The notes under the pieces are model-generated. The model was not told the origin of the DNA and ran no database searches. It was given only the letters and a program-made list of their open reading frames with translations. The position numbers and the translations under genes were made by a program. 64,000 bases of DNA from Micromonospora sp. WMMD961 (GTDB lineage Bacteria > Actinomycetota > Actinomycetes > Mycobacteriales > Micromonosporaceae), in NCBI RefSeq assembly GCF_029626145.1, contig NZ_JARUBJ010000002.1, positions 2,820,501-2,884,500 of the forward strand, in the 5' to 3' direction. How positions within the stretch are numbered: position 1 is the first letter of the stretch; the number at the start of each line of letters is the position of its first letter. This document shows positions 56,958 to 64,000 of the stretch, piece after piece.

Positions 56958-59618
56958 CTATCGGGAGTCGGACGTGCCGGTGGTGGCGTCGACCGCGGCC
57001 TGTCCGGCGGCCAACCGGGCGATCGGCACCCGGTACGGCGAGCAGGAGACGTAGTCCACGCCGGCGTCGGCGAAGAACGCGATCGAGTCGGGGTCGCCGC
57101 CGTGCTCGCCGCAGACCCCGATGGTGAGTTTCGGTTGGGCCGCCCGACCCTCGGCGACGGCAAGCCGGACCAGGCGGCCCACGCCGACCGGGTCGATGCG
57201 CTCGAACGGAGACAGCTCGAAGATCCCCCGCTCCAGGTAGGCGTCGAAGAACGAACCCTCCACGTCGTCACGCGAGAACGCCCACGCGGTCTGGGTCAGG
57301 TCATTGGTGCCGAAGGAGAAGAAGTGCGCCGCGCCGGCGATCTCACCGGCGGTCAGCGCCGCCCTCGGCACCTCGATCATCGTGCCGAGGGGGATCTCCG
57401 GCGCGTCGGGCACCCCGGCAAGGACCGGTTCGATCTCGGCGCGCACCGCGCGGAGTTCCCGCACGTCGCCGACGAACGGCACCATGATCTCCGGGCGAGG
57501 GTCGCCGCCGTCGCCCACCCGCTGCGCAGCGGCCTCGGCGATCGCCCTGACCTGCATGGCGAACAGTCCCGGGATCACCAGCCCGAGCCGCACGCCGCGC
57601 AGCCCGAGCATCGGGTTGGCCTCGTGCATGCGGCGTACGGCCCGCAACAGCCGACCGTCGCGGCCCGGATCCTCGCCGAGTGCCTCGGCGCGGGCCACCC
57701 GCGCGGTCAGCTCGTGCAGCGGTGGCAGGAACTCGTGCAGTGGCGGGTCGATGAGCCGGATGGTCACCGGTAGCCCGTCCATCGCGGTGAGGATCTCCAC
57801 GAAGTCGGCCCGCTGCAACGGCAGCAACGCGTCCAGCGCCGCGGTCACCTCGTCCGGCCCGTCGGCCAGGATCAGCCGCTCCACCAGTTCCCGACGGGCC
57901 CCGAGAAACATGTGCTCGGTGCGGCACAGCCCGATTCCGCTGGCACCGAGGCGTCGGGCGCGCCGGGCGTCCGCCCCGGAGTCCGCGTTGGCGCGTACGC
58001 CCAGCCGGCGCACCGCGTCGGCGTGCCCGAGTAGCCGGTGCACCGCCACGACCAGCGGATCGGCCTCCGGTGCCAGCTCACCCGCGAGGTAGCGGGCGAC
58101 CGGCGAGGGCCGCACCGGCAACTCGCCGGGGTAGACCTTCCCGGTGATCCCGTCGATCGAGACCACCTCACCGGCCCGGACGACCTGGTCGCCGACGGTG
58201 AACTCGCCGCGCTCGGCGTCGATGCGCAGCGCGTCCACGCCGCAGACGCAGGTACGCCCCATACCCCGAGCCACCACGGCGGCGTGCGACGTCTTGCCGC
58301 CGTGCGAGGTGAGCACTCCCGCCGCGGCGATCATGCCGGGCAGGTCGTCCGGGTTGGTCTCCCGGCGCACCAGGATCACCGGTCCGTCCGCCGCCTCGGC
58401 GGCTGCCGAGTCGAAGACGACGCGCCCCACCGCGGCGCCGGGTGAGGCGCCGAGGCCGACGGCGAGCGGTCGCGGCGCACCGGCCAGGTCGAACGCCGGG
58501 AACATCAGCTGAGCCAGCTGAGCGCCGGTGACCCGGTGCAGCGCCTCGTCCAGCGTGATCAGCCCTTCGTCGACCAGTTGCGCGGCGATCACGAACGCGG
58601 CCGCCGCCGTCCGCTTGCCCACCCGGGTCTGCAGCATCCAGAGCCGCCCCCGCTCGATGGTGAACTCGATGTCGCACAGGTCCCGGTAGTGCCGCTCCAA
58701 CGTCGCCATGATCTCCAGCAGTCGGCGGTAACTCACCGGGTCGATGCGCGCCAGCTCGGGCAGGCCGACGGTGTTGCGGATGCCGGCCACCACGTCCTCA
58801 CCCTGTGCGTTGGCGAGATAGTCGCCGTAGACACCGGGCGCGCCGCTGGCCGGGTCACGGGTGAACGCCACCCCGGTGCCGGAGTTCGGGCCGAGGTTGC
58901 CGAAGACCATGGCCATGACGTTGACCGCCGTGCCCAGGTCGTCCGGGATGTGCTCCTGGCGGCGGTACAACCGCGCGCGCTGGGAGTTCCACGACTCGAA
59001 CACCGACCGGATGGCCAGGTAGAGCTGTTCGTGCGGGGCCTGCGGAAACTCGTGCCCCACCTGGGCGGCGAAGATCTTCTTGTACGTCTCCACCAGGTCG
59101 CGCAACTGTTCGGCGTTCGGCCCGGCCGGGCCGGCCGTCGCGCGTAGCGCCGCCAACTCCCGCTCGAACTCCTCGGTCGGCAGCCCGTGCACCGTACGAC
59201 CGAACATCTGGATCAACCGCCGGTACGAGTCCCAGGCGAACCGGGCGTCACCGCTGTGCTCGACCAGACCACCGACCGTGCTGTCGTTGAGCCCGATGTC
59301 CAGTACCGTCTCCATCATCCCCGGCATCGAATACCGGCCACCGGAGCGGACCGCCAGTAGTAGCGGGTCGTGCGGGTCGCCGAGCCGGCGGTCCAGACGC
59401 GCCTCCACGTCGCGCAGGTGCGCGTTGACCTCGGTGAAGAGCCCGTCCGGAGGCGCACCGGTGCGCAGGTAGGCGCGACAGGCGTCAGTGCTGATGGTGA
59501 ACCCCGGCGGCACCGGCAACCCCAGCCGGGTCATCTCGCTCAGGTTCGCGCCCTTGCCACCCAGCAGGTCGGCCCTGCCCCGGTCACCCTCGATGAAGTC
59601 GTAGACGTACTTGGGCAT
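56958..59618 (-). CDS. ppdK: Pyruvate, phosphate dikinase
   Basis: Reversibly interconverts ATP, phosphate and pyruvate with AMP, PPi and PEP. The N-terminal ATP-grasp part starts YVYDFIEGDRGRADLLGGKG; the phospho-His swivel is GGKTSHAAVVARGMGRTCVCG (His about 444); the C-terminal PEP/pyruvate barrel has the catalytic Cys in IGVCGEHGGDPDSIAF (about 834). The length of 886 residues is normal. ATG 59618 (MPKYVYDF) has GGAGG 9 nt upstream; an ATG at 59633 is less likely. In S. coelicolor a PPDK gene belongs to the hypoxia-linked regulon; here a weak GGGNC-N4-GNCA site lies at 59682-59695. Confidence 0.95.
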   Translation of the reverse strand: MPKYVYDFIEGDRGRADLLGGKGANLSEMTRLGLPVPPGFTISTDACRAYLRTGAPPDGLFTEVNAHLRDVEARLDRRLGDPHDPLLLAVRSGGRYSMPGMMETVLDIGLNDSTVGGLVEHSGDARFAWDSYRRLIQMFGRTVHGLPTEEFERELAALRATAGPAGPNAEQLRDLVETYKKIFAAQVGHEFPQAPHEQLYLAIRSVFESWNSQRARLYRRQEHIPDDLGTAVNVMAMVFGNLGPNSGTGVAFTRDPASGAPGVYGDYLANAQGEDVVAGIRNTVGLPELARIDPVSYRRLLEIMATLERHYRDLCDIEFTIERGRLWMLQTRVGKRTAAAAFVIAAQLVDEGLITLDEALHRVTGAQLAQLMFPAFDLAGAPRPLAVGLGASPGAAVGRVVFDSAAAEAADGPVILVRRETNPDDLPGMIAAAGVLTSHGGKTSHAAVVARGMGRTCVCGVDALRIDAERGEFTVGDQVVRAGEVVSIDGITGKVYPGELPVRPSPVARYLAGELAPEADPLVVAVHRLLGHADAVRRLGVRANADSGADARRARRLGASGIGLCRTEHMFLGARRELVERLILADGPDEVTAALDALLPLQRADFVEILTAMDGLPVTIRLIDPPLHEFLPPLHELTARVARAEALGEDPGRDGRLLRAVRRMHEANPMLGLRGVRLGLVIPGLFAMQVRAIAEAAAQRVGDGGDPRPEIMVPFVGDVRELRAVRAEIEPVLAGVPDAPEIPLGTMIEVPRAALTAGEIAGAAHFFSFGTNDLTQTAWAFSRDDVEGSFFDAYLERGIFELSPFERIDPVGVGRLVRLAVAEGRAAQPKLTIGVCGEHGGDPDSIAFFADAGVDYVSCSPYRVPIARLAAGQAAVDATTGTSDSR

Positions 59619-59761
59619 GGCTCCGGCCTCCACATTCCGTTTGCCGCACGGACCTCTCCATCTGTTCGTACCAATGTCTGCGGGGCCGTCGGCAGGGCCG
59701 GACGGTACGGTCCGCCCGCCAGAGGTCCCGCACTGTCACCGCCGGTGCGTACCCTCACCCG

Positions 59762-60262
59762 ATGACTTCCGATGTGCGGCTGCGACCGGTCCTGGAGGAC
59801 GACCTCGTGGAGTTCTTCCTGCACCAACAGGACCCGGAGGCCAACCGGATGGCGGCGTTCGGCCCCAAGGACCCCACGGACCGTCGTGAGTTCGCCCAGC
59901 ACTGGGCCCGGGTGCTGACCGACCCGGTGAACCTGGTCCGCACCGTCGAGGCCGACGGCGAGGTGGTCGGCTACGTGAGCGCCTTCCCGGTCGACGACCA
60001 GACCGAGGTCAGCTACTGGATCGACCCCGCGCGCTGGGGTCGGGGGCACGCCACGGCGGCCCTGGCCGCCCTCCTGCGCGAGCTGCCCCGACCGGTGCAC
60101 GCCCGCGCCGCCAAGGACAACGCCGCGTCCCTCGCGGTGCTCCGCAAGTGCGGGTTCGTGGTGGTCGGTGAAGACTCGGGGTACGCCAACGGCCGCGGCG
60201 AAGACGTCGAGGAGTGGCTGCTGGAGCTGCCCGCCGATGGCGCTGACCTGGGCGGGCACTAG
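59762..60262 (+). CDS. GNAT-family N-acetyltransferase
   Basis: A 166-residue RimJ/RimL-like acetyltransferase. The start LRPVLEDDLVEFFLHQQDPE is typical of the family, EVSYWIDPARWGRGHATAAL is the acetyl-CoA-binding motif A, and NAASLAVLRKCGFVVVGED is motif B. ATG 59762 diverges from ppdK (144 bp between starts). Substrate unknown; the next gene starts 9 bp after its stop. Confidence 0.88.
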   Translation: MTSDVRLRPVLEDDLVEFFLHQQDPEANRMAAFGPKDPTDRREFAQHWARVLTDPVNLVRTVEADGEVVGYVSAFPVDDQTEVSYWIDPARWGRGHATAALAALLRELPRPVHARAAKDNAASLAVLRKCGFVVVGEDSGYANGRGEDVEEWLLELPADGADLGGH

Positions 60263-60271
60263 TCTCGCGGA

Positions 60272-60913
60272 GTGAACTGGTTGGATCTGGTCGGCTGGGC
60301 CGGCTCCGCGGTGCTGGTCTGGTCGCTGTTGCAGTCGCGCGTCCTGCGGCTGCGCGCGCTCAACCTCGTCGGCTGCGTGGTGTTGATCGGCTACAACGCC
60401 GCGATCGAGGTCTGGCCCATGGTCGGCCTCAACATCGTGCTCGCGGTGATCAACATCTGGTATCTGCGCGGGATGCTGGCCACCCGCCACGACGAGAAGA
60501 CCTACCAGGTGGTCGAGGTCGGCGTCGGCGACCAGTTCCTCGCCCACACGCTGCGGGTGCACGCCGCCGACATCGCCCGCTTCAACCCCGACTTCCACTG
60601 GGACCCGGGCGCGTCAGGGCGCTCGGCGTTCCTGGTGGTCACGGCCGACGAGGTGGTCGGGGTGGTGCTGTCGCACGCCGAGGCGCGCGGCGTCGCCCAG
60701 ATCGACCTGGACTACGTGACCCCGAAGTTCCGTGACTTCACCCCGGGTGAGTTCGTCTACCGGCGCAGCCACCTGTTCACCGAACGGGGCTTCCACCGGG
60801 TGGTCAGTCCGCCCCGGATGGTCGCCCCCTACTACCACCGGCTCGGCTTCCGCCCGGAGGGCGACTCGTACGTCCTCGACCTGCCCGTGCCGGCGACCAC
60901 CGATTCCGCGTAG
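60272..60913 (+). CDS. Membrane protein with YgjV-like N-terminus and acetyltransferase-like C-terminus
   Basis: A 213-residue two-part protein. Residues 1-75 form about three short membrane helices (WLDLVGWAGSAVLVWSLLQS; LRALNLVGCVVLIGYNAAIE; MVGLNIVLAVINIWYLRGML), like the inner-membrane YgjV group. The rest (QVVEVGVGDQFLAHTLRVHA onward) resembles a degenerate GNAT fold ending VVSPPRMVAPYYHRLGFRPE. GTG 60272 starts 9 bp after the GNAT stop. The fusion is unusual but known in actinobacteria; function unknown. The 126 bp after it hold no clear feature besides the next RBS. Confidence 0.65.
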   Translation: MNWLDLVGWAGSAVLVWSLLQSRVLRLRALNLVGCVVLIGYNAAIEVWPMVGLNIVLAVINIWYLRGMLATRHDEKTYQVVEVGVGDQFLAHTLRVHAADIARFNPDFHWDPGASGRSAFLVVTADEVVGVVLSHAEARGVAQIDLDYVTPKFRDFTPGEFVYRRSHLFTERGFHRVVSPPRMVAPYYHRLGFRPEGDSYVLDLPVPATTDSA

Positions 60914-61039
60914 GCTCGCGGGGCAGGATTCGGCCGGCACGGGACGGGGCAAAGACACGCCTACGCCGAGCGGGCTCACCGACCGGCGGGCGCCGCGCGT
61001 ATCTGCCGGTGCCACCACCGGAGAGGGAGCGAACCGGGC

Positions 61040-62377
61040 GTGCAGAGCTACGGGAGCCAACTGGCCCTGGTCGGAATCCTGATCGTGATCAACGCGCTCT
61101 TCGCCGGCAGCGAGATGGCGTTGGTGTCACTGCGGGACAGCCAGATCCAGCGGCTGGAGCGCACCAGCCGCGCAGGGCGGGTGCTGGCCCGGCTCGCCAA
61201 GGACCCGAACCGCTTCCTCGCCACCATCCAGATCGGCATCACCCTCGCCGGCTTCCTGGCCTCCGCCGCGGCGGCGGTCTCGCTGGCCAAGCCCCTGGTG
61301 CCGCTGCTCGGGGTGTTCGGCGGCGCCGCCGAGACGGTGGCGATCGTGGCGGTCACCCTCGCGCTGACCTTCGTCACCCTGGTCTTCGGCGAGCTGGCGC
61401 CCAAGCGGATCGCCATGCAGTCCGCCGAGCGGTGGGCGCTGCTGGTGGCCCGCCCACTCGACCTGCTGGCCTCCTTCACCCGCCCGGCCGTCTGGGCCCT
61501 GGGCGCCACCAGCGACCTGGTGGTCCGCCTGGTCGGGCTCAACCCCAAGCACGAGCCGGAGGAGATCGGCCCGGACGAGCTACGGGACATCGTCGCCGGC
61601 AACCACGGCTTCACCAAGGAGCAACGCACCATCATCGCCGGGGCGGTGGAGATCGCGGATCGGCGGTTGCGGGCTGTCCTCGTACCCCGGTTGCAGGTCT
61701 TCACGCTCGACAGCGGGACCACCGCGGAGGCCGCGCGGCTCGTGCTGGCCGCCACCGGGCACTCCCGCGCTCCGGTGGTGCGCCACGGCGGCCTGGACGA
61801 CACGGCCGGCGTGATCCACCTGCGCGACCTGGTGGGAGTGCCCGACGACCGCCCGGTCGACGAGATCGCCCGACCCCCCATGCTGCTGCCCGACTCGCTG
61901 CCCGTGGTGGACGCCCTGCGTCAGTTCAAGGCCGAGCGTCAGCACATCGCGCTGGTCGTGGACGAGCGCGGCGCCGTCGACGGCATCGTGACGCTGGAGG
62001 ACATCCTGGAGGAGATCGTCGGAGAGATCTACGACGAGACCGACCGGGACGTGAACTCGGTGCGCCGTGACCCCGACGGCGCGTTGCTGTTGCCCGGCAC
62101 CTTCCCGGTGCACGACCTCCCGGACGTCGGCGTCGAGCTGCCGTCGCGACCCGCCGGGGACTACACCACCGTCGCGGGGCTGGTGCTGGCCCGGCTCGGG
62201 CACATCCCCACCGTCGCCGGGGAGGACGTCACCCTGGACGGCTGGGTGCTGATGGTGGCGGGCATCGATCACCGGGCGATCACCGAGGTACGGCTCAGCC
62301 GCGTACCCGAGGACACCGACACCGACACCGACGCCGAGGCGACCGCGGAGCCGGTGCTGGACGAGGCCCGCAGCTGA
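61040..62377 (+). CDS. CNNM/CorC-type membrane protein (DUF21, CBS, CorC_HlyC domains)
   Basis: A 445-residue protein of the hemolysin-C-like/CNNM family, linked to Mg2+ or Co2+ efflux. DUF21 membrane domain (~1-190) has LIVINALFAGSEMALVSLRD and VTLVFGELAPKRIAMQSAER; two CBS domains follow (~205-330, VLVPRLQVFTLDSG.. and IALVVDERGAVDGIVTLEDI); the CorC_HlyC domain is at ~350-425 (FPVHDLPDVGVELPSRPAGD). A short Asp/Thr tail ends it. GTG 61040 has GAGAGGGAG upstream. The cation transported is not determined. Confidence 0.9.
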   Translation: MQSYGSQLALVGILIVINALFAGSEMALVSLRDSQIQRLERTSRAGRVLARLAKDPNRFLATIQIGITLAGFLASAAAAVSLAKPLVPLLGVFGGAAETVAIVAVTLALTFVTLVFGELAPKRIAMQSAERWALLVARPLDLLASFTRPAVWALGATSDLVVRLVGLNPKHEPEEIGPDELRDIVAGNHGFTKEQRTIIAGAVEIADRRLRAVLVPRLQVFTLDSGTTAEAARLVLAATGHSRAPVVRHGGLDDTAGVIHLRDLVGVPDDRPVDEIARPPMLLPDSLPVVDALRQFKAERQHIALVVDERGAVDGIVTLEDILEEIVGEIYDETDRDVNSVRRDPDGALLLPGTFPVHDLPDVGVELPSRPAGDYTTVAGLVLARLGHIPTVAGEDVTLDGWVLMVAGIDHRAITEVRLSRVPEDTDTDTDAEATAEPVLDEARS

Positions 62378-62396
62378 GCCGCCCGGGTGCCGCGGC

Positions 62397-62786
62397 TCAG
62401 TCGCGTGCGAGGTTCTGCAGCCGCACCTGACCGCGGGCGACCAGCCGATCGTCGGCATCGGTGATCTCCACCTGCCACAGCTGCTGGCTGCGGCCCCGGT
62501 GCACCGGGGTGCCGACGGCGGTCAGCTCCCCGTCCCGGACGGCCCGCAGGAAGTCGGTCTGGTTCGACACCCCGACCACGGTCCCGCGGTCGGCCAGCCA
62601 GAGGCCGCCACCCACGCTCGCCGCGGTCTCCACGACCGAGCAGTACACCCCGCCGTGCAGGATGCCGTACGGCTGGTGCAGCTCCGGTCGCACGTGCCAG
62701 CTGATGACCACCCGGTCGGCGGACGCCTCCTTGAACGTCAGGCCGAGCAGGGCGACGAGACCACCCGTCAGGTCCGGCATCTCCAC
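62397..62786 (-). CDS. Hotdog-fold thioesterase (PaaI/YdiI-like)
   Basis: A 129-residue acyl-CoA thioesterase-like protein. The substrate motif HQPYGILHGGVYCSVVETAA (HGG and catalytic acid after it) is characteristic of the PaaI/4HBT class. GTG 62786 was chosen: GAGGAGGG is 7 nt upstream, while ATG 62780 is 13 nt away and a TTG at 62807 has none. It diverges from tyrS with 94 bp between starts. Possible substrates are aromatic or menaquinone-pathway acyl-CoAs (DHNA-CoA in YdiI relatives), not decided here. Confidence 0.87.
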   Translation of the reverse strand: MEMPDLTGGLVALLGLTFKEASADRVVISWHVRPELHQPYGILHGGVYCSVVETAASVGGGLWLADRGTVVGVSNQTDFLRAVRDGELTAVGTPVHRGRSQQLWQVEITDADDRLVARGQVRLQNLARD

Positions 62787-62880
62787 GGCACATCCCTCCT
62801 CGATCAACTTGGCGCAAGCCTAACCGGGACGGGTTGCGGCAAACCCGGTACGGGTCGGTGCCGGCGATGGGGGAGAATCG

Positions 62881-64000
62881 GTGACCGTGACCGACAGCAG
62901 CCTCCCGCCGCCCGGGCGGGACTCCCTGACCGACGACCTGCTCTGGCGTGGCCTCATTCAGGACTCGACCGGCCTCGACGAGCTGCGCGAGCTGCTCGAC
63001 GGTGGGAAGTCCACCACCTACTACGTGGGCTTCGACCCCACCGCGCAGAGCCTGCACGTCGGCTCGCTCATGCAGGTCACCACGGCCCGCCGGCTGCAAC
63101 TCGCGGGGCACCGCCCGTTGCTGCTGGTGGGCGGGGCGACCGGGCAGATCGGCGACCCGAAGGAGAGCGCCGAGCGGACGCTCAACCCGCCCGAGGTGAT
63201 CGCCGGCTGGGTCGAGAGGATCCGGGAGCAGTTGGCGCCCTTCGTGTCGTACACGGGCGACAACGCGGCGCAACTGGTCAACAACCTGGACTGGACCGGC
63301 GAGATGTCGGTGGTCGAGTTCCTGCGCGACGTGGGCAAGCACTTCCCGGTGAACAAGATGCTCGCGCGGGAGGTGGTGCGGGCCCGGCTGGAGACCGGCA
63401 TCAGCTTCACCGAGTTCAGCTACCAGTTGCTCCAGGCCAACGACTTCTTCGAGCTGCACCGCCGACACGACTGCCAGCTCCAGTTCGGCGGGTCCGACCA
63501 GTGGGGCAACATCACCGCGGGCGTCGACTACGTACGCCGGCGAGGTGCGGGGCCGGTGCAGGCGTTCACCACACCGCTGGTCACCAAGGCCGACGGCACG
63601 AAGTTCGGCAAGACCGAGGGCGGTGCCGTCTGGCTCGACCCGACGCTGACCAGCCCGTACGCGTTCTACCAGTTCTGGCTCAACGTGGACGACCGAGAGG
63701 TCGACCGCTACCTGCGCTACTTCAGCTTCCGTACGCGTGAGGAGCTGGAGGAGTTGGCGAAGGCGACGGCCGAACGGCCGGCGGCCCGCCTGGCGCAGCG
63801 GGCGCTCGCCGAGGAGCTGACCAGCCTTGTCCACGGGCCGGAGGAGACGCGGCAGGCCATCGCGGCCAGTCAGGCGCTCTTCGGGCGCGGGTCGCTAGAC
63901 GAGCTGGCTGCGGAGACGCTGCGCGCGGCGCTGACCGAGGCCGGCCTGGTGCGACTCTCCGGCGACCTGCCGGACGTGGCCGGTCTGTTGCGGGACTCGG
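62881..64000 (+). CDS. tyrS: Tyrosine--tRNA ligase, 3' end outside window
   Basis: A class I synthetase; 373 residues are inside the window and the frame is still open at the edge. The HIGH-type motif is LHVGS in FDPTAQSLHVGSLMQ; the tyrosine pocket YQLLQANDFFEL and GGSDQWGNITAGVDYVRR are intact, and KFGKTEGG replaces KMSKS. The missing part should be the S4-like C-terminal domain (about 45-55 residues). GTG 62881 has GGGGGAG 5 nt upstream; a second GTG at 62887 is possible. Confidence 0.96.
   Translation, partial: MTVTDSSLPPPGRDSLTDDLLWRGLIQDSTGLDELRELLDGGKSTTYYVGFDPTAQSLHVGSLMQVTTARRLQLAGHRPLLLVGGATGQIGDPKESAERTLNPPEVIAGWVERIREQLAPFVSYTGDNAAQLVNNLDWTGEMSVVEFLRDVGKHFPVNKMLAREVVRARLETGISFTEFSYQLLQANDFFELHRRHDCQLQFGGSDQWGNITAGVDYVRRRGAGPVQAFTTPLVTKADGTKFGKTEGGAVWLDPTLTSPYAFYQFWLNVDDREVDRYLRYFSFRTREELEELAKATAERPAARLAQRALAEELTSLVHGPEETRQAIAASQALFGRGSLDELAAETLRAALTEAGLVRLSGDLPDVAGLLRDS

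Noticed and set aside
59682..59695. A DosR-like box before ppdK
   Set aside because: The plus strand reads GGGGCCGTCGGCAG, which keeps GGGNC and GNC but loses the final C residues and the GGACCAA core; too weak to list as a site.

Overview
The window is high-GC actinobacterial chromosome. Its gene order (def-fmt-rsmB, rpe, an FMN-riboswitch rib operon, hisEG, infC-rpmI-rplT, pheST, argCJBDFRGH, tyrS) and its intergenic palindromes suggest a Micromonosporaceae member such as Micromonospora or Salinispora. The genus is inferred from layout, not from a database search. Many genes are coupled by 4-bp ATGA/GTGA overlaps and many start with GTG. I saw no rRNA, tRNA, CRISPR array, transposase or phage gene.

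Layout, left to right. 1-5.3 kb: 3' end of a cytochrome P450, then def, fmt and rsmB, a perfect 28-bp-arm palindrome, and two convergent tandem lipoproteins of septum-formation type. 5.5-11.7 kb: rpe with a receiver-GGDEF protein, then an FMN riboswitch and ribD-ribE-ribM-ribBA-ribH, a complete riboflavin operon with its own transporter gene. 11.8-15.5 kb: a polar amino-acid ABC transporter (minus strand) divergent from hisE-hisG. 15.8-22.7 kb: a PH-domain membrane protein, the translation operon infC (apparent ATC start, attenuator-like hairpin in its leader)-rpmI-rplT, a SpoU rRNA methyltransferase, a possible leader peptide, and pheS-pheT. 22.8-31.6 kb: the arginine operon behind tandem ARG boxes, with short repeats inside and between its genes.

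31.6-41.5 kb is the most accessory-looking part: a YjbR protein, an HExxH putative peptidase, a GNAT, a GMC oxidoreductase, an MFS transporter and a ~1000-residue LuxR-family (LAL) regulator, followed by a small HTH protein divergent from a 3-methyladenine glycosylase. 41.5-45.4 kb: a NUDIX hydrolase, a BNR beta-propeller next to a MoaD/ThiS-like diglycine protein, and a flavin monooxygenase/FMN reductase pair.

45.4-59.6 kb looks like a hypoxia/dormancy module: two tandem universal stress proteins, a P2-type cation ATPase, pyruvate formate-lyase with its activase, a zinc alcohol dehydrogenase, and pyruvate phosphate dikinase with a small membrane protein. Three sites sharing GGACCAA in DosR/DevR-box format lie upstream of the second USP, the ATPase and the adh-pflB-pflA operon. 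An ArsR-type regulator with a predicted leaderless transcript and a frameshifted serine hydrolase sit inside this block. 59.7-64 kb: GNATs, a CNNM/CorC-type membrane protein, a hotdog thioesterase and the 5' part of tyrS, cut by the window edge.
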